The position numbers and the translations under genes are program-made. This document shows, piece after piece, positions 23,830 to 33,148 of a stretch of 64,000 bases of DNA (position 1 is its first letter; every line of letters starts with the position of its first letter). The DNA comes from Candidatus Poribacteria bacterium. Lineage in GTDB: Bacteria; Poribacteria; WGA-4E; WGA-3G. The notes beneath the pieces are model-generated. The model ran no database searches and was not told where the DNA came from. It saw only the letters and a program-made list of their open reading frames with translations. The DNA is taken from assembly GCA_026702755.1 (NCBI GenBank), contig JAPPBX010000043.1, positions 17,072 through 81,071 on the forward strand. Reading direction: 5' to 3'.

Positions 23830-24687
23830 ATGCCAACCGAACAGACTTCTAATACGGATTTGCAAACAATACCACTAAACATTCTGGTTTTCGGGGCACA
23901 CCCCGATGATTGTGATATTAAAGCCGGTGGTGTTGCTGCTCTATATTTACAACAGGGACATCGCGTTAAGTTTGTCTCTGTTACAAACGGTGATGCTGGT
24001 CACCACGAAATGGGTGGCGGTCCTTTAGCACAACGGCGATATGCCGAAGCACAAGCCGCCGCCGAAGTTATCGGAACCCTTGAATATGAACTGCTGGACA
24101 ATCACGATGGCGAACTGATGCCGACGTTGGAAAACCGATATAAAATCATTCGTACAATACGTGAATTCCGTCCAGATTTGATTATGACACACCGCCCGAA
24201 CGATTATCATCCCGACCATCGGTATACGTCAACGTTGGTGCAAGATGCGGCGTATATGGTTACGGTGCCGAATATCTGTGCGCTCACGCCACATCTGAGG
24301 AAAAATCCTGTTATTGTCTATTTGAGCGACGGTTTCATGAAACCCTATCCGTTCACACCGGATGTTGTTGTCGGCATTGATGTTGTTGTTGAACAGAAGA
24401 TTGATATGCTCCACTGTCACGTCTCGCAGTTTTACGAGTGGCTTCCTTACAACGGTGGCACATTAGACGCTGTTCCTACTGACGAATCGGCGCGGCGCGC
24501 ATGGCTTGCCGAACGGTTGTTGAATCGTTTTAGCGATACTGCTGAAAAGTATCGAGATTTGCTGATAGCACTCTATGGAGAAGAAACAGGCGCACAGGTC
24601 AAATATGCTGAGGCATTTGAGGGATGCGAATACGGAGCATCACTCACGGCAGAAAATATTCCAACCCTCTTCCCGTTTTTCACATAA
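23830..24687 (+). CDS. PIG-L family deacetylase
   Basis: 285 residues, AAGGA 10 bases upstream of the ATG. The zinc-binding AHPDD motif lies in LVFGAHPDDCDIKAGGVAAL and the second histidine in NDYHPDHRYTS, as in MshB/GlcNAc-PI de-N-acetylase-type enzymes. Between them are TNGDAGHHEMGGGPLAQRRY and ELLDNHDGEL. PIG-L enzymes remove N-acetyl groups from sugar conjugates. No signal peptide, so cytoplasmic. Followed 19 bases later by a small cytochrome gene. Substrate not evident. Confidence 0.9.
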   Translation: MPTEQTSNTDLQTIPLNILVFGAHPDDCDIKAGGVAALYLQQGHRVKFVSVTNGDAGHHEMGGGPLAQRRYAEAQAAAEVIGTLEYELLDNHDGELMPTLENRYKIIRTIREFRPDLIMTHRPNDYHPDHRYTSTLVQDAAYMVTVPNICALTPHLRKNPVIVYLSDGFMKPYPFTPDVVVGIDVVVEQKIDMLHCHVSQFYEWLPYNGGTLDAVPTDESARRAWLAERLLNRFSDTAEKYRDLLIALYGEETGAQVKYAEAFEGCEYGASLTAENIPTLFPFFT

Positions 24688-24706
24688 GGAGTCCCGTATT
24701 AACGAT

Positions 24707-24973
24707 ATGCCAACAGAACAAGCCAGTGCCAGGACGCTTTTTGTTATTGTTAGTGTTATTGGTCTCATCTTTGCGATTGTTATGGTTATTCTTTTTTTTA
24801 ATGCTGCGCCCGCCCGTTCTAACATTGAGGTGCATCGCGGTTCAGAGGAAGCGGCTGAGTGTTTGAAGTGCCACTTAAGAGGCGATGAGAAGTCGCCGAC
24901 AATGCCACATCTCAATGTCGGTCGGTGTAACCTCTGCCATGGATTATCGAAGGAGAAAGCGGACGTTAAATAA
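24707..24973 (+). CDS. small membrane-anchored di-heme cytochrome c-like protein
   Basis: 88 residues from the ATG at 24707. Residues 8-32 are one hydrophobic segment (TLFVIVSVIGLIFAIVMVIL onward), acting as an N-terminal anchor or uncleaved signal. Outside it are two CxxCH heme c sites, CLKCH and CNLCH, about 24 residues apart. The arrangement is that of NapB/NrfH-like or multi-heme fragments, so it is probably a periplasmic electron carrier. It sits between PIG-L and a secreted propeller gene; the reason for that grouping is not clear. AAGGAG is 15 bases upstream of the ATG. Confidence 0.8.
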   Translation: MPTEQASARTLFVIVSVIGLIFAIVMVILFFNAAPARSNIEVHRGSEEAAECLKCHLRGDEKSPTMPHLNVGRCNLCHGLSKEKADVK

Positions 24974-25019
24974 CGTGAGTTCGATAATAAAAGCAATGAC
25001 AGACATGGAGGCTATAAAA

Positions 25020-26018
25020 ATGAAAGGGCACCTGACTTATATCATGTTTGGAACGATACTACTTTTAGCGTATTTCTTGCTCGCAGCGAATCTTTATGTC
25101 TACGCATCCGATGTTCCGTATATTGCTTTCAGTTCCAACCGAGATGGAGATTATGACATCTACATCATGGATATAAAAGGGAAGAATCTCCAGAACTTAA
25201 CAAACAGCCCAACGCATGAGTTTAAACCAGCGTTTTCACCGGACGGACATCGGATGGCTTATGTTTCCTCTCGGCATGATGGCTATCTCGAAATCTATGT
25301 GATGAATCTTAGGACAAAGGTATCCTACCGCTTGACGAATCATCCGAAACATGACGATAATCCCGCATGGTCTCCAGACGGACGATGGATCGCGTTTGAC
25401 TCTAATAGAGGAGGGACAACATATCACATCTATAAAATCCAACCTGATGGCAAGAATCTACAACAACTGACGCACGGGGTAGTGGATAGAAACTACAACG
25501 CGGCTTGGTCGCCTGATAGCCAATCAATCGCTTTTGCTTCTTCCAGAGCGGCTCCTGGCATTTATATCATGGATGCTGATGGCGGAAATCCGAGACGCCT
25601 CGCAAACCAACCGCAACGGGGACACATGCCCTCATGGTCGCCGGATGGAAAACAGATCGCTTTTAGTGATACGATGTTAGGAGGACATCGGGATCCCCTT
25701 TTCGGAAGAAGTCGGGATATCTACACGCTAAACGTAGACGGGAGTCAGCTCAGGCGGCGGACACGCCATCCATCTATGGACATATTTCCGGATTGGAGTC
25801 CTGACGGACGATCAATTGTTTACTATTCCAGGTGGAATCAAAAATATGACATTTATCTTATAAAAGGTGGGCTTGGGCAACATGGCGGTCGATTGACGCG
25901 TCATCCAGCGGAGGATAAGCATCCGACGTGGGTGCCTATGAATTATCTCTCTGTTTCTCCGACTGAGGAGACACAAACGACACTTTGGGGCAAACTCAAG
26001 CAATCTGTCCACGACTAA
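25020..26018 (+). CDS. secreted TolB-like WD40/PD40 propeller protein
   Basis: 332 residues from the ATG at 25020, GGAGG 9 bases upstream; earlier in-frame starts are inside the cytochrome gene. Residues 1-30 form a signal peptide (FGTILLLAYFLLAANLYVYA). About six PD40 blades follow, each with a pattern like HEFKPAFSPDGHRMAYVSSR and DIYIMDIKGKNLQNLT. The family resembles the TolB C-terminal propeller but lacks the TolB N-terminal domain. It is probably a periplasmic or exported binding protein of unknown ligand. The end is free of extra domains. Preceded by the cytochrome gene with a 46-base gap. Confidence 0.87.
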   Translation: MKGHLTYIMFGTILLLAYFLLAANLYVYASDVPYIAFSSNRDGDYDIYIMDIKGKNLQNLTNSPTHEFKPAFSPDGHRMAYVSSRHDGYLEIYVMNLRTKVSYRLTNHPKHDDNPAWSPDGRWIAFDSNRGGTTYHIYKIQPDGKNLQQLTHGVVDRNYNAAWSPDSQSIAFASSRAAPGIYIMDADGGNPRRLANQPQRGHMPSWSPDGKQIAFSDTMLGGHRDPLFGRSRDIYTLNVDGSQLRRRTRHPSMDIFPDWSPDGRSIVYYSRWNQKYDIYLIKGGLGQHGGRLTRHPAEDKHPTWVPMNYLSVSPTEETQTTLWGKLKQSVHD

Positions 26019-26185
26019 ATGAAGCGCGTCTAATGCCACAACATGGCACTTTCTATGTCATCATAGCAAAATAGGGGATTAGACCCCACTGTTTGAAGAA
26101 ACTGCTTTTAAAGGAATATAGGGCTTATGCACAATTGGGCTGAGTCCTATCTTCAGAAGTCACAAACGCTTACCATCACGGGATC

Positions 26186-26206
26186 GGTGCGGTTACAAAC
26201 CGCACC
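26186..26206. repeat. palindromic repeat GGTGCGGTT...AACCGCACC
   Basis: GGTGCGGTT, 3-base loop, AACCGCACC. It lies between the convergent propeller and prmA genes, where it could act as a bidirectional mRNA-end structure. Copies also occur at 39386-39405 and within the composite repeats. Confidence 0.75.
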
Positions 26207-26221
26207 TACCTTGCTTTAAGA

Positions 26222-27100
26222 TCAGAGCGCAGCTTTAATTCCTACCCAAGTGATACTGTCTTCTGCCTCGCTGATGACCTGAAGGATTTCAAACCGATTT
26301 GCCTCTAAAGCCAATTGAACCTGCGCAAACTCAGTCTCCAAAATCCCAGAAAAAATAACGATGCCTTTGGGATGCAACCGTGGTGCACAGTCGGGAATGA
26401 TCGGGAGAATCGCTTTTGTTAAGATATTTCCGATAATAAGATGGTATTTGCTTTCTACTCCCTTGAGTCCATCACCTTGAGACAAGTACACCTGTGCTGC
26501 GACCCCGTTCGCCTGAAAGTTTTCTGCTGCAACAGGAATTGCTGTTGGGTCGAGTTCAATCGCGTCAACGTGTTTCGCCCCTAACTTGACAGCGGCAATC
26601 GTTAGGATACCGGAACCTGTTCCGATGTCGGCGATGTTGTGATGTGGTTCGACGGTAGTTTCTAATAGTTCGAGAGAGAGTCGCGTCGTCGGATGGTACC
26701 CCGTGCCGAATGCCATGCCCGGGTCGAGTTGAATCAGGATGTCTGTTTCATTGGGCTGAGTATCGTGCCAGGTCGGTGTGATGAAGATCCGTTTTCCGAC
26801 ACGTTGCGGTGGAAAGGCGGCTTTCCAGGTTTCTTCCCACTTTTCAGATTTGACCTGTTGTAAATCAATCGTGGCGGGGTGTGGTTCGATGCCCCACGTT
26901 GGAAGTTCCGCAAGGAAATCACGGAGTCTCTGCATCCGCGCCCCGACTCTGTCATCTAAAGGGTAGTGCGCGATAAGGTTTATTGTGGACGCGGTGCTAT
27001 CCTGGAGTTCAACACCGGTTGCGTTCATTTCAAAGAGGCAGTGCGCGACAGCTTCGGATGCCTCTTGAGAGGTCGTTACCGTAATTTTTGCCCAGTTCAT
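26222..27100 (-). CDS. prmA: ribosomal protein L11 methyltransferase
   Basis: 292 residues. N-terminal substrate-binding domain (MNWAKITVTTSQEASEAVAH), then the KSEKWEETWKAAFPPQRVGK linker, then the SAM domain with MAFGTGYHPTTRLSLELLE, IADIGTGSGILTIAAVKLGA and the motif IV region LIIGNILTKAILPIIPDCAP. PrmA trimethylates L11 lysines and N-terminus. Length matches the family (about 290). It is the third gene of grpE-dnaJ-prmA, 50 bases after dnaJ. This linkage is common in bacteria. Confidence 0.93.
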   Translation of the reverse strand: MNWAKITVTTSQEASEAVAHCLFEMNATGVELQDSTASTINLIAHYPLDDRVGARMQRLRDFLAELPTWGIEPHPATIDLQQVKSEKWEETWKAAFPPQRVGKRIFITPTWHDTQPNETDILIQLDPGMAFGTGYHPTTRLSLELLETTVEPHHNIADIGTGSGILTIAAVKLGAKHVDAIELDPTAIPVAAENFQANGVAAQVYLSQGDGLKGVESKYHLIIGNILTKAILPIIPDCAPRLHPKGIVIFSGILETEFAQVQLALEANRFEILQVISEAEDSITWVGIKAAL

Positions 27101-27150
27101 TTTTTCGCACCTACGCGCTCGCGCGCTTTCGGAAAACTGAACGGCATTTT

Positions 27151-28272
27151 CTATTCGTCTTCTTCGTCTTCGTGTCTTCCCAGCAATTTATCCCAGAATC
27201 CACCGTGTTCGTGCTGATAGGATTCTCCGCGCAATTTCGCAAATTCTTCTAACACTCTTCGCTCCTCGGCGTTGAGGTGTTCTGGCGTTTCGATTTCCAT
27301 TCTCACAACCAGATCGCCTGAATAGGAGCGTTTATAATGCGGGACCCCTTTGTTGGGGATACGGAGTTGCGCGCCGTACTGTGTACCGGGTGGAATATCT
27401 AATTCTTCCGCTCCGTCTATGCTCTCGACTGTAATTTTTCCGCCAAGCGCGGCTTGGATGAATGAGATTCTGGCTGACGTAATCAGATCGTTTCGGTCGC
27501 GTTGAAAACGCGCGTGTGGTACAACATTGATAACAACAAATAGATCACCCGGGGGCGCACCGTGTATACCTACTTCGCCTTCGCCTCGCAATTGGTATTT
27601 GAAGCCGGTGTCAACGCCTTTTTCAACGTTTAATTTAATGTCGCGCGTATTTCGGACAACGCCTCTCCCGCCACAAGACTGACAGGGTTCTTGAATAATT
27701 TCACCTTCGCCACGACATGTTGGGCAGGTGCGGGACATAGTGAAAAAACCTTGGGACTGGCTGACTTGTCCTCTGCCGTGACATTGCGGACACGTTATCA
27801 CACTCGTCCCCCTTCTTGCACCACTCCCTTCACATTCCAGACACGATTCAACCCGTGGCACCTGAATTGTGACCTGTTTGCCGTGAATGACATCTTCCAA
27901 AGTGACTTCTAAGTTGTATTGTAAGCTGCGTCCACGCTTGGGGGCGCGTCGGCTGCCGCCGAACCCACCTAAGATATCACCAAAGACATCACCGAAAATA
28001 TCATCAAGGTTTACGCTAAAGCCTCCAAAGTCGGGACCAAGATCATCAAGTCCTGCGTGACCGAACCTATCGTAACGTCCCCGTTTCTCAGGATCACGTA
28101 GTACCTCATAAGCCTCTGTGGCTTCCTTAAATTTGTCCTCGGCTTCTTTATCGCCAGGATTTTTGTCGGGGTGGAATTGGATAGCGAGTTTACGGTAAGC
28201 CTTTTTTATTTCGTCTTCGTCGGCATCACGATTCACACTCAAAATCTCATAATAGTCGCGTTTTTGTCTCAT
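27151..28272 (-). CDS. dnaJ: molecular chaperone DnaJ
   Basis: 373 residues with all DnaJ parts in order. J domain 1-75 has the HPD motif in [21 protein letters not shown] Gly/Phe-rich segment with [20 protein letters not shown] follows. The zinc-finger domain has four CxxCxGxG motifs ([32 protein letters not shown]). The C-terminal substrate domains end in an acidic tail (HEDEEDE). It activates the DnaK ATPase; dnaK is not in this window. It starts 11 bases after grpE. Confidence 0.97.
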   Translation of the reverse strand: MRQKRDYYEILSVNRDADEDEIKKAYRKLAIQFHPDKNPGDKEAEDKFKEATEAYEVLRDPEKRGRYDRFGHAGLDDLGPDFGGFSVNLDDIFGDVFGDILGGFGGSRRAPKRGRSLQYNLEVTLEDVIHGKQVTIQVPRVESCLECEGSGARRGTSVITCPQCHGRGQVSQSQGFFTMSRTCPTCRGEGEIIQEPCQSCGGRGVVRNTRDIKLNVEKGVDTGFKYQLRGEGEVGIHGAPPGDLFVVINVVPHARFQRDRNDLITSARISFIQAALGGKITVESIDGAEELDIPPGTQYGAQLRIPNKGVPHYKRSYSGDLVVRMEIETPEHLNAEERRVLEEFAKLRGESYQHEHGGFWDKLLGRHEDEEDE

Positions 28273-28283
28273 AAACTCCCTTC

Positions 28284-29159
28284 CTATGCCTCTTCAACAG
28301 CGTCAGTGGTCTCGGTATCGTCTGACGTATCGTCGTTTGGTTCCTCTTCTTTTTCAGCCGGTCCCTGCGAGACCACAACTTGTGAGGCGCGTAGGACACG
28401 GGTATGTAACATATAGCCACGCCGAAATTCCTCGATTATTTGCCCCTCTGGTACATCGTCCGATGGCGTGACGAGGAGTGCTTCGTGCTGATTCGGATCG
28501 AATGCTTCACCAACCGCTTCAATTGGCTCAAGCCCGTGGATTTTGAGCGCGTCCAATAATTGTTTGTGAACGAGTTCTACACCTTCGTTGAAGCTTGTAA
28601 ACTCTGGTGAGGCATCGTCTGCTTCAACTTTCTCGACGGCACTTTTAATTGCGGCTTCCAGACTGTCCAACACCGGGACCATTCCTTCAAGGATCCCTTC
28701 GTTAGCGAACTTAATTTGTCGCTGGTAGTCGGCCTGCAAGCGTTTTTTTGTGTTTTCAGCTTCTGCTGCTGTGCGTAGGAGCCGCTCGCGTTCCTCTTTG
28801 TATTCCTGATGCACCTGTTGCACGGCAGCATCTACTTCTTTTTCGATTTCTGTCAGCAACAGGTCTTCGCGTTCCGATTCATATTGCTTCTGTACTCTTT
28901 GGACGATAGCCTCCACCTCTGTTTTAACTTCTGATTTGAGGTTGGCAGCGGTTTTTTCGACGCGTGAAACACGTTCTTCTATCTCTTTCTTCACTTCCGA
29001 TTTAACGGTGTCAAGTGCCCCTTCCGCCATTTCTCGCATACGGGTGGCAATCGTTTTTTCTTTATTTTCAGTGGCATCGTTATCGGTAGATGTTTCTGTA
29101 TCATCAGCGGATGCTTCTTCTACTTTGGTTCCTATGTGTATTTCTTTAACTTCAGACAT
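28284..29159 (-). CDS. grpE: nucleotide exchange factor GrpE with long N-terminal coiled coil
   Basis: 291 residues, larger than the usual 190-200. Residues 1-130 are an acidic, then heptad-rich coiled coil ([40 protein letters not shown]). The GrpE core follows: [74 protein letters not shown] and [19 protein letters not shown]. It releases ADP from DnaK. The extended coil is unusual and might alter dimer length or thermosensing. First gene of grpE-dnaJ-prmA; no CIRCE element seen upstream. Confidence 0.95.
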   Translation of the reverse strand: MSEVKEIHIGTKVEEASADDTETSTDNDATENKEKTIATRMREMAEGALDTVKSEVKKEIEERVSRVEKTAANLKSEVKTEVEAIVQRVQKQYESEREDLLLTEIEKEVDAAVQQVHQEYKEERERLLRTAAEAENTKKRLQADYQRQIKFANEGILEGMVPVLDSLEAAIKSAVEKVEADDASPEFTSFNEGVELVHKQLLDALKIHGLEPIEAVGEAFDPNQHEALLVTPSDDVPEGQIIEEFRRGYMLHTRVLRASQVVVSQGPAEKEEEPNDDTSDDTETTDAVEEA

Positions 29160-29233
29160 GATGAAATCCTCGTATCTTTTGGTAAGTGTGCATTTGTGTA
29201 AAGATTAAAAACTTAGACAGAGACGGCGTTTAT

Positions 29234-29986
29234 TTACGCATGAATAGCCTTAGCGAAAGCTTCCATGAGTTCAAAGGATCCGTTTTTTTCAAGGATGTTG
29301 CCTGTCACAATGAAATCAGCACCTGCTTCTACTTTTTTCGCGGCGATTTCCGGTGTGCGGATACCGCCACCGACGATTAGCGGAATGCTGATTTGCTCCT
29401 TCACTGTCGCTATCATTTCACCTGGAACGGGGTGTTTCGCACCACTTCCCGCCTCCAAATATACCATCTGCATACCGAGGTACTGCGCTGCCAATGCATG
29501 CGGTCCCGCGATGTCTGGTTTATCACGCGGGATAGGCATCGTGCCGCTCATAAATTCAACGGCGGTTTTGTTGCCACCCTCAATAAGCATGTAGCCGGTA
29601 GGGATGGGTTTGAGTGCGTAACGTTGTATCCACGGTGCGGCTTTGACCTGTTCGCTAATGAGATAGTTCGGGTTGCGCCCACTTATAAGGCTGATGTATA
29701 GAATCGCATCAGCATGGGGCGTGAGGTGCATCGAATCACCGGGAAACAGGACGAGTGGGAGTTCTATTTCCTGCTTGAGGGCTTTCGCAATAGGGTGCAA
29801 ATCGTTCGTTAAGAAACTGCCGCCGAGCAAGATTGCATCTGCGCCTGCGAGTTCAATTTCCCTCGCAAGTTTGACGCATTTTTCAGCTTCGCACTGCTCT
29901 GGATCGATCAGAACGAAATAGCCGGCCCGGTGTTTTTTCAGGACCTCGTGGAGGTAGTCAAGAACCCAATTTGATCTCAAATGCAA
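29234..29986 (-). CDS. geranylgeranylglyceryl phosphate synthase family (GGGPS/PcrB)
   Basis: 250 residues from a TTG at 29986 with AAGGA just upstream; a GTG at 30085 without ribosome-binding site would add 33 atypical residues. The TIM barrel shows GYFVLIDPEQCEAEKCVKLA, then GADAILLGGSFLTNDLHPIA, LPLVLFPGDSMHLTPHADAI, then ALKPIPTGYMLIEGGNKTAV, YLEAGSGAKHPVPGEMIATV and PLIVGGGIRTPEIAAKKVEA (phosphate grip). This is the group II GGGPS type. It joins glycerol-1-phosphate to a polyprenyl diphosphate, the first step of archaeal-type ether lipids. UbiA genes upstream strengthen that reading. Start uncertain. Confidence 0.88.
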   Translation of the reverse strand: MHLRSNWVLDYLHEVLKKHRAGYFVLIDPEQCEAEKCVKLAREIELAGADAILLGGSFLTNDLHPIAKALKQEIELPLVLFPGDSMHLTPHADAILYISLISGRNPNYLISEQVKAAPWIQRYALKPIPTGYMLIEGGNKTAVEFMSGTMPIPRDKPDIAGPHALAAQYLGMQMVYLEAGSGAKHPVPGEMIATVKEQISIPLIVGGGIRTPEIAAKKVEAGADFIVTGNILEKNGSFELMEAFAKAIHA

Positions 29987-30100
29987 TTTTCCTTTTTTCC
30001 CTGCGTTAAACCTCGGTTTGCAAGCTATGCCTTTTCTGAAGTTGAGGGAGTTGTGAATCGGCGGTGATGTTAAGAATTTTAACACATTTATGACAATTTG

Positions 30101-31321
30101 TCAAATTCTGTGTTGGCGTGCTAACTCATAGAGTAAAACGCCCGCTGCGATCCCGACATTGAGTGACGATTGTCCGGATGCCATCGGGATGCGGACGAGT
30201 TCTGTGCAGCGTTCACGGGTTTCAACAGTGAGCCCCGTGTTCTCATTACCTACAACGATAGCCGTGGGTAGCGAAAATTCTACCTCATACAGCAGGTTTT
30301 CGGCACTTGCCGTGGCACCTAATACGCACCAACCTGCCGAATGAAGTGCCTCAATTGCGCTACCGGTATTTGGCGTATAAAATAGGGGTAAACGTCCAAC
30401 TGCCCCGCGAGAGGCGCGGATGCAGTTTTTATGAAAGGGGTTGGCACCTTCCCCACTCAATAGGACGGCGGATACGCCCGCCGCGTCTGCTGTCCGTAGC
30501 GTCATTCCAAGATTGTCAGGATTTCCAATGTTCTCCGCTATGAGTAATGAACATCTCGAACTGAAGTGAAAATTGAGGCTACCAGATTCCGCAAGGAAGT
30601 TGGGGTAGTTGAGATGAACGGAAGCGATTATTGATGGCACAGGTCTTGTGGTTGTGACCGAACCCATCACGCCGTTGCTTACCTGATAAAAAGATAGATT
30701 TTCTGCTGCTGCGCGCTTGAGCATATCCTTCCCTTCCGATGTCGCAACGAATTCAGTGGTATAAAGCAGCGTTTCGATCGGAAGTCCACCTTCCACGGCT
30801 CGCTCCACTGTCAGATGCCCTTCAATGACAAATTGGGTATGGTCAAATTTGCCTTTCAAGGAGGCTAATTTGCGAAGGTGCGAAACGATTGTATCTTTCC
30901 GTTTTGAGACGGCGCGTTGTTCTGATATTGTGCTGCTTCCTCGCTTGATACCTTGATAGAAAGAACCGGTGCTGCTCTGAACTATATTCGCGTCTAAGAG
31001 GTCGTGAAGTCTGTCATCTATCCAGTTCTCTGTGCGGGGGAACAGACCTGTGCGCCCTCGTGGAAATGCGAGCAACAGTTCTCTCAAACCGCGTTCGGTT
31101 GTCGTTGTGAGATGAACTTGATAATCACTGTTAGGTGTATCCGTCGGTTCCAGGAGCATAACCCCGTTAAGCTGCTGCCAGCCTGTAACAAATATCTCAT
31201 AGGCAGGATGCCATTTGCCCGTTTCTTGGAAGGTCCGATACGCCTGCTTGAAACGGGACACCGCGTTTGCATTCAGATTCTCTCTTTTTAAGAAATCAAC
31301 AACCTTATCGTAGTCTATCAT
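30101..31321 (-). CDS. SpoU/TrmH-family RNA 2'-O-methyltransferase with N-terminal extension
   Basis: 406 residues from the ATG at 31321, which overlaps the UbiA stop by 4 bases (ATGA). Residues 1-150 form an unrecognised helical domain (MIDYDKVVDFLKRENLNANA, WQQLNGVMLLEPTDTPNSDY). From about 180 the substrate-binding SpoU_sub_bind part reads FVIEGHLTVERAVEGGLPIE. Then the knot domain follows: LIAENIGNPDNLGMTLRTAD (motif 1), FSLPTAIVVGNENTGL (motif 2) and RIPMASGQSSLNVGIAAGVL (motif 3). These methylate the ribose 2'-O of tRNA or rRNA; the target site is unknown. It sits between lipid genes, an operon placement without obvious functional link. Confidence 0.88.
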   Translation of the reverse strand: MIDYDKVVDFLKRENLNANAVSRFKQAYRTFQETGKWHPAYEIFVTGWQQLNGVMLLEPTDTPNSDYQVHLTTTTERGLRELLLAFPRGRTGLFPRTENWIDDRLHDLLDANIVQSSTGSFYQGIKRGSSTISEQRAVSKRKDTIVSHLRKLASLKGKFDHTQFVIEGHLTVERAVEGGLPIETLLYTTEFVATSEGKDMLKRAAAENLSFYQVSNGVMGSVTTTRPVPSIIASVHLNYPNFLAESGSLNFHFSSRCSLLIAENIGNPDNLGMTLRTADAAGVSAVLLSGEGANPFHKNCIRASRGAVGRLPLFYTPNTGSAIEALHSAGWCVLGATASAENLLYEVEFSLPTAIVVGNENTGLTVETRERCTELVRIPMASGQSSLNVGIAAGVLLYELARQHRI

Positions 31322-32166
31322 AGAAACGTTCCGAGGTAGATCGCTCCAAGTCCGACGAATATATCCCATTTCATCCAGCGTTGGATGAACGCACAACTTT
31401 CTTTGGATACATCTCGCCATAGACGAATTGCCAAACCGATGAGCACCAGATCAACACCCAGCACCACGATGATTAGGTAGTGCCATGAATACCACCCGAA
31501 TAGATATGGAACTGGACTAAATAGGATAACCAATGCCATGAAACTGATCGCTATCCACGCGGCAATCCGTGGGTTGAGGGTCGCAAGTGTTTTCACGTTG
31601 TTTTTGAGGTCGCCTTCTGTATCCTCAAGGTCTTTGACAATCTCCCGCGCCATTGTGAACAAAAAGGCAAAGATCGCTGGAATCAATGTGCCTTGGACGG
31701 AGTCTATTGCTACGCCGCCAGCAATGAAGGTTAAACCTGTTAATCCACTGACGACTAAATTACCGATGAAAGGCGCACGTTTCAACCAGAAAGCATAACT
31801 CACAAGCGCGACAAACACGAGGATAGCAATGCCTGTTGCGTTTTTGTTAATCAGTGCTCCCAACCAGATACCGATGACGATAAGGACTATGGCGAAGATG
31901 AGTGCCTCCACACGTCGAATTCGTCCGGAAGGGAGAGGACGCTGTGGACGGTTGATCTGGTCGATGTTGTAATCACAATAATCATTTATAGCGTTACCAG
32001 CAGAAAGCAGGACAAGCGCGGAAACCGAAACCAATAGGAGACGGATATCTACAAGGTTTTCTATCCTTCCTTGACTGGCGAACATCCCACCGAGCCATGC
32101 AGAAATAAAGGCGATAATTCCGTTAAGTGGACGTGCCAGTTCGAGATATGCAATCAACGTCTTCAT
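31318..32166 (-). CDS. UbiA-family prenyltransferase, DGGGP-synthase-like
   Basis: 282 residues with about eight membrane helices. The first Asp-rich motif is AGNAINDYCDYNIDQINRP (N-x3-D-x2-D-x3-D) followed by RPLPSGRIRRVEAL, a pattern typical of archaeal (S)-2,3-di-O-geranylgeranylglyceryl phosphate synthase and close bacterial homologs. The second is REIVKDLEDTEGDLKNNVKT. The enzyme would add a second prenyl chain to GGGP. It lies two genes upstream of the GGGPS-type gene in the same direction, with a 4-base overlap to the SpoU gene. A quinone-prenylating role is the alternative. Confidence 0.85.
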   Translation of the reverse strand: MKTLIAYLELARPLNGIIAFISAWLGGMFASQGRIENLVDIRLLLVSVSALVLLSAGNAINDYCDYNIDQINRPQRPLPSGRIRRVEALIFAIVLIVIGIWLGALINKNATGIAILVFVALVSYAFWLKRAPFIGNLVVSGLTGLTFIAGGVAIDSVQGTLIPAIFAFLFTMAREIVKDLEDTEGDLKNNVKTLATLNPRIAAWIAISFMALVILFSPVPYLFGWYSWHYLIIVVLGVDLVLIGLAIRLWRDVSKESCAFIQRWMKWDIFVGLGAIYLGTFL

Positions 32167-32200
32167 TTTTTATAGCCTCAATCCGATGAAAGAAAGTTTG

Positions 32201-33148
32201 TTAGGGATAACGGATATTGAAGCGCGCCCTATAATACCAGCGAACAGAGAGCAATATTAAAACAAACCAGAGTAGATACAGTGGAAATAATAAGCTTGCA
32301 CACAGACTTAGGGTTAGAATCCCGATGCGTGTTCCCCAAATGATGACGCTCTGCTTCGGACGAAAGTTGATATAGATAAAGATTGGTAGGCAGACGATAC
32401 TTGCCGTGCCAGCAATCCAGTCCTTGAAGAATATAGCACTACCGATAGCGACGAGTAACAGGACTAAACTTAACCGACATGCCCATTTTGTTCCGAGCCA
32501 TACTCCTGTTGTGTAATCTCCACCGCGTTTGTCGCCTGCTAAATCAGGGAGCGTCGTATTGACGAAGGCTGCAGCGACACAGAACAGGTATGGGAGGCTT
32601 CGCCAGATCGCTTCGGTATCAATCGGTGCTAAAAGACCCCAACCTACGAGAAAGGCGAGACCTCCATAACCGAGCGCGTTGGCGCACAAATCGAGAATGG
32701 GCTTTCCTTTCAGACGAAAAGGACGCACAGAGTAGGCAAATCCGAGTATGATTGATAGCGAAATGAGCGTAAGATAGGTGAGGTTGTTGGGAAAAACGAG
32801 CAGACTTAGCAGGATTGAGAGCGTTATCAGGACACCAATTTGCCATTTAAGCACCTTTAGTTTAACATAACCTTGTGCAACGAGATATAACTTGTTATTA
32901 GCTGCATCTGTCTCACGATCTGTTATCTGATTGACGATGTAAACAGCTCCGATGAGGAGTGTGTAGAGACAGAGCGTTGCCCACAACCTTATGGGTTGAG
33001 ATGGTGTCGGTGCTTCTGGCATCGTACTTCCGTGATGATAGCCTAAGAGGACGAGTGTCCAAACCGGAAAGAGGAGCGTCGGTCGTAAAACTGCCAGATA
33101 GTCAAGAAATTGAAGCATCTGGTTTCTAATGGTGTATCTACGATTCAT
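32201..33148 (-). CDS. second UbiA-family prenyltransferase
   Basis: 315 residues, about nine membrane helices. Asp motifs are YIVNQITDRETDAANNKLYL and LPDLAGDKRGGDYTTGVWLG. The chosen start overlaps lpxD by 11 bases; a GGAGG lies immediately before that ATG, too close for a normal ribosome-binding site, so an internal ATG at 33118 is possible. The family transfers prenyl groups to aromatic or lipid acceptors; the acceptor is unknown. Adjacent to the DGGGPS-like paralog, which suggests lipid or quinone synthesis. Confidence 0.83.
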   Translation of the reverse strand: MNRRYTIRNQMLQFLDYLAVLRPTLLFPVWTLVLLGYHHGSTMPEAPTPSQPIRLWATLCLYTLLIGAVYIVNQITDRETDAANNKLYLVAQGYVKLKVLKWQIGVLITLSILLSLLVFPNNLTYLTLISLSIILGFAYSVRPFRLKGKPILDLCANALGYGGLAFLVGWGLLAPIDTEAIWRSLPYLFCVAAAFVNTTLPDLAGDKRGGDYTTGVWLGTKWACRLSLVLLLVAIGSAIFFKDWIAGTASIVCLPIFIYINFRPKQSVIIWGTRIGILTLSLCASLLFPLYLLWFVLILLSVRWYYRARFNIRYP

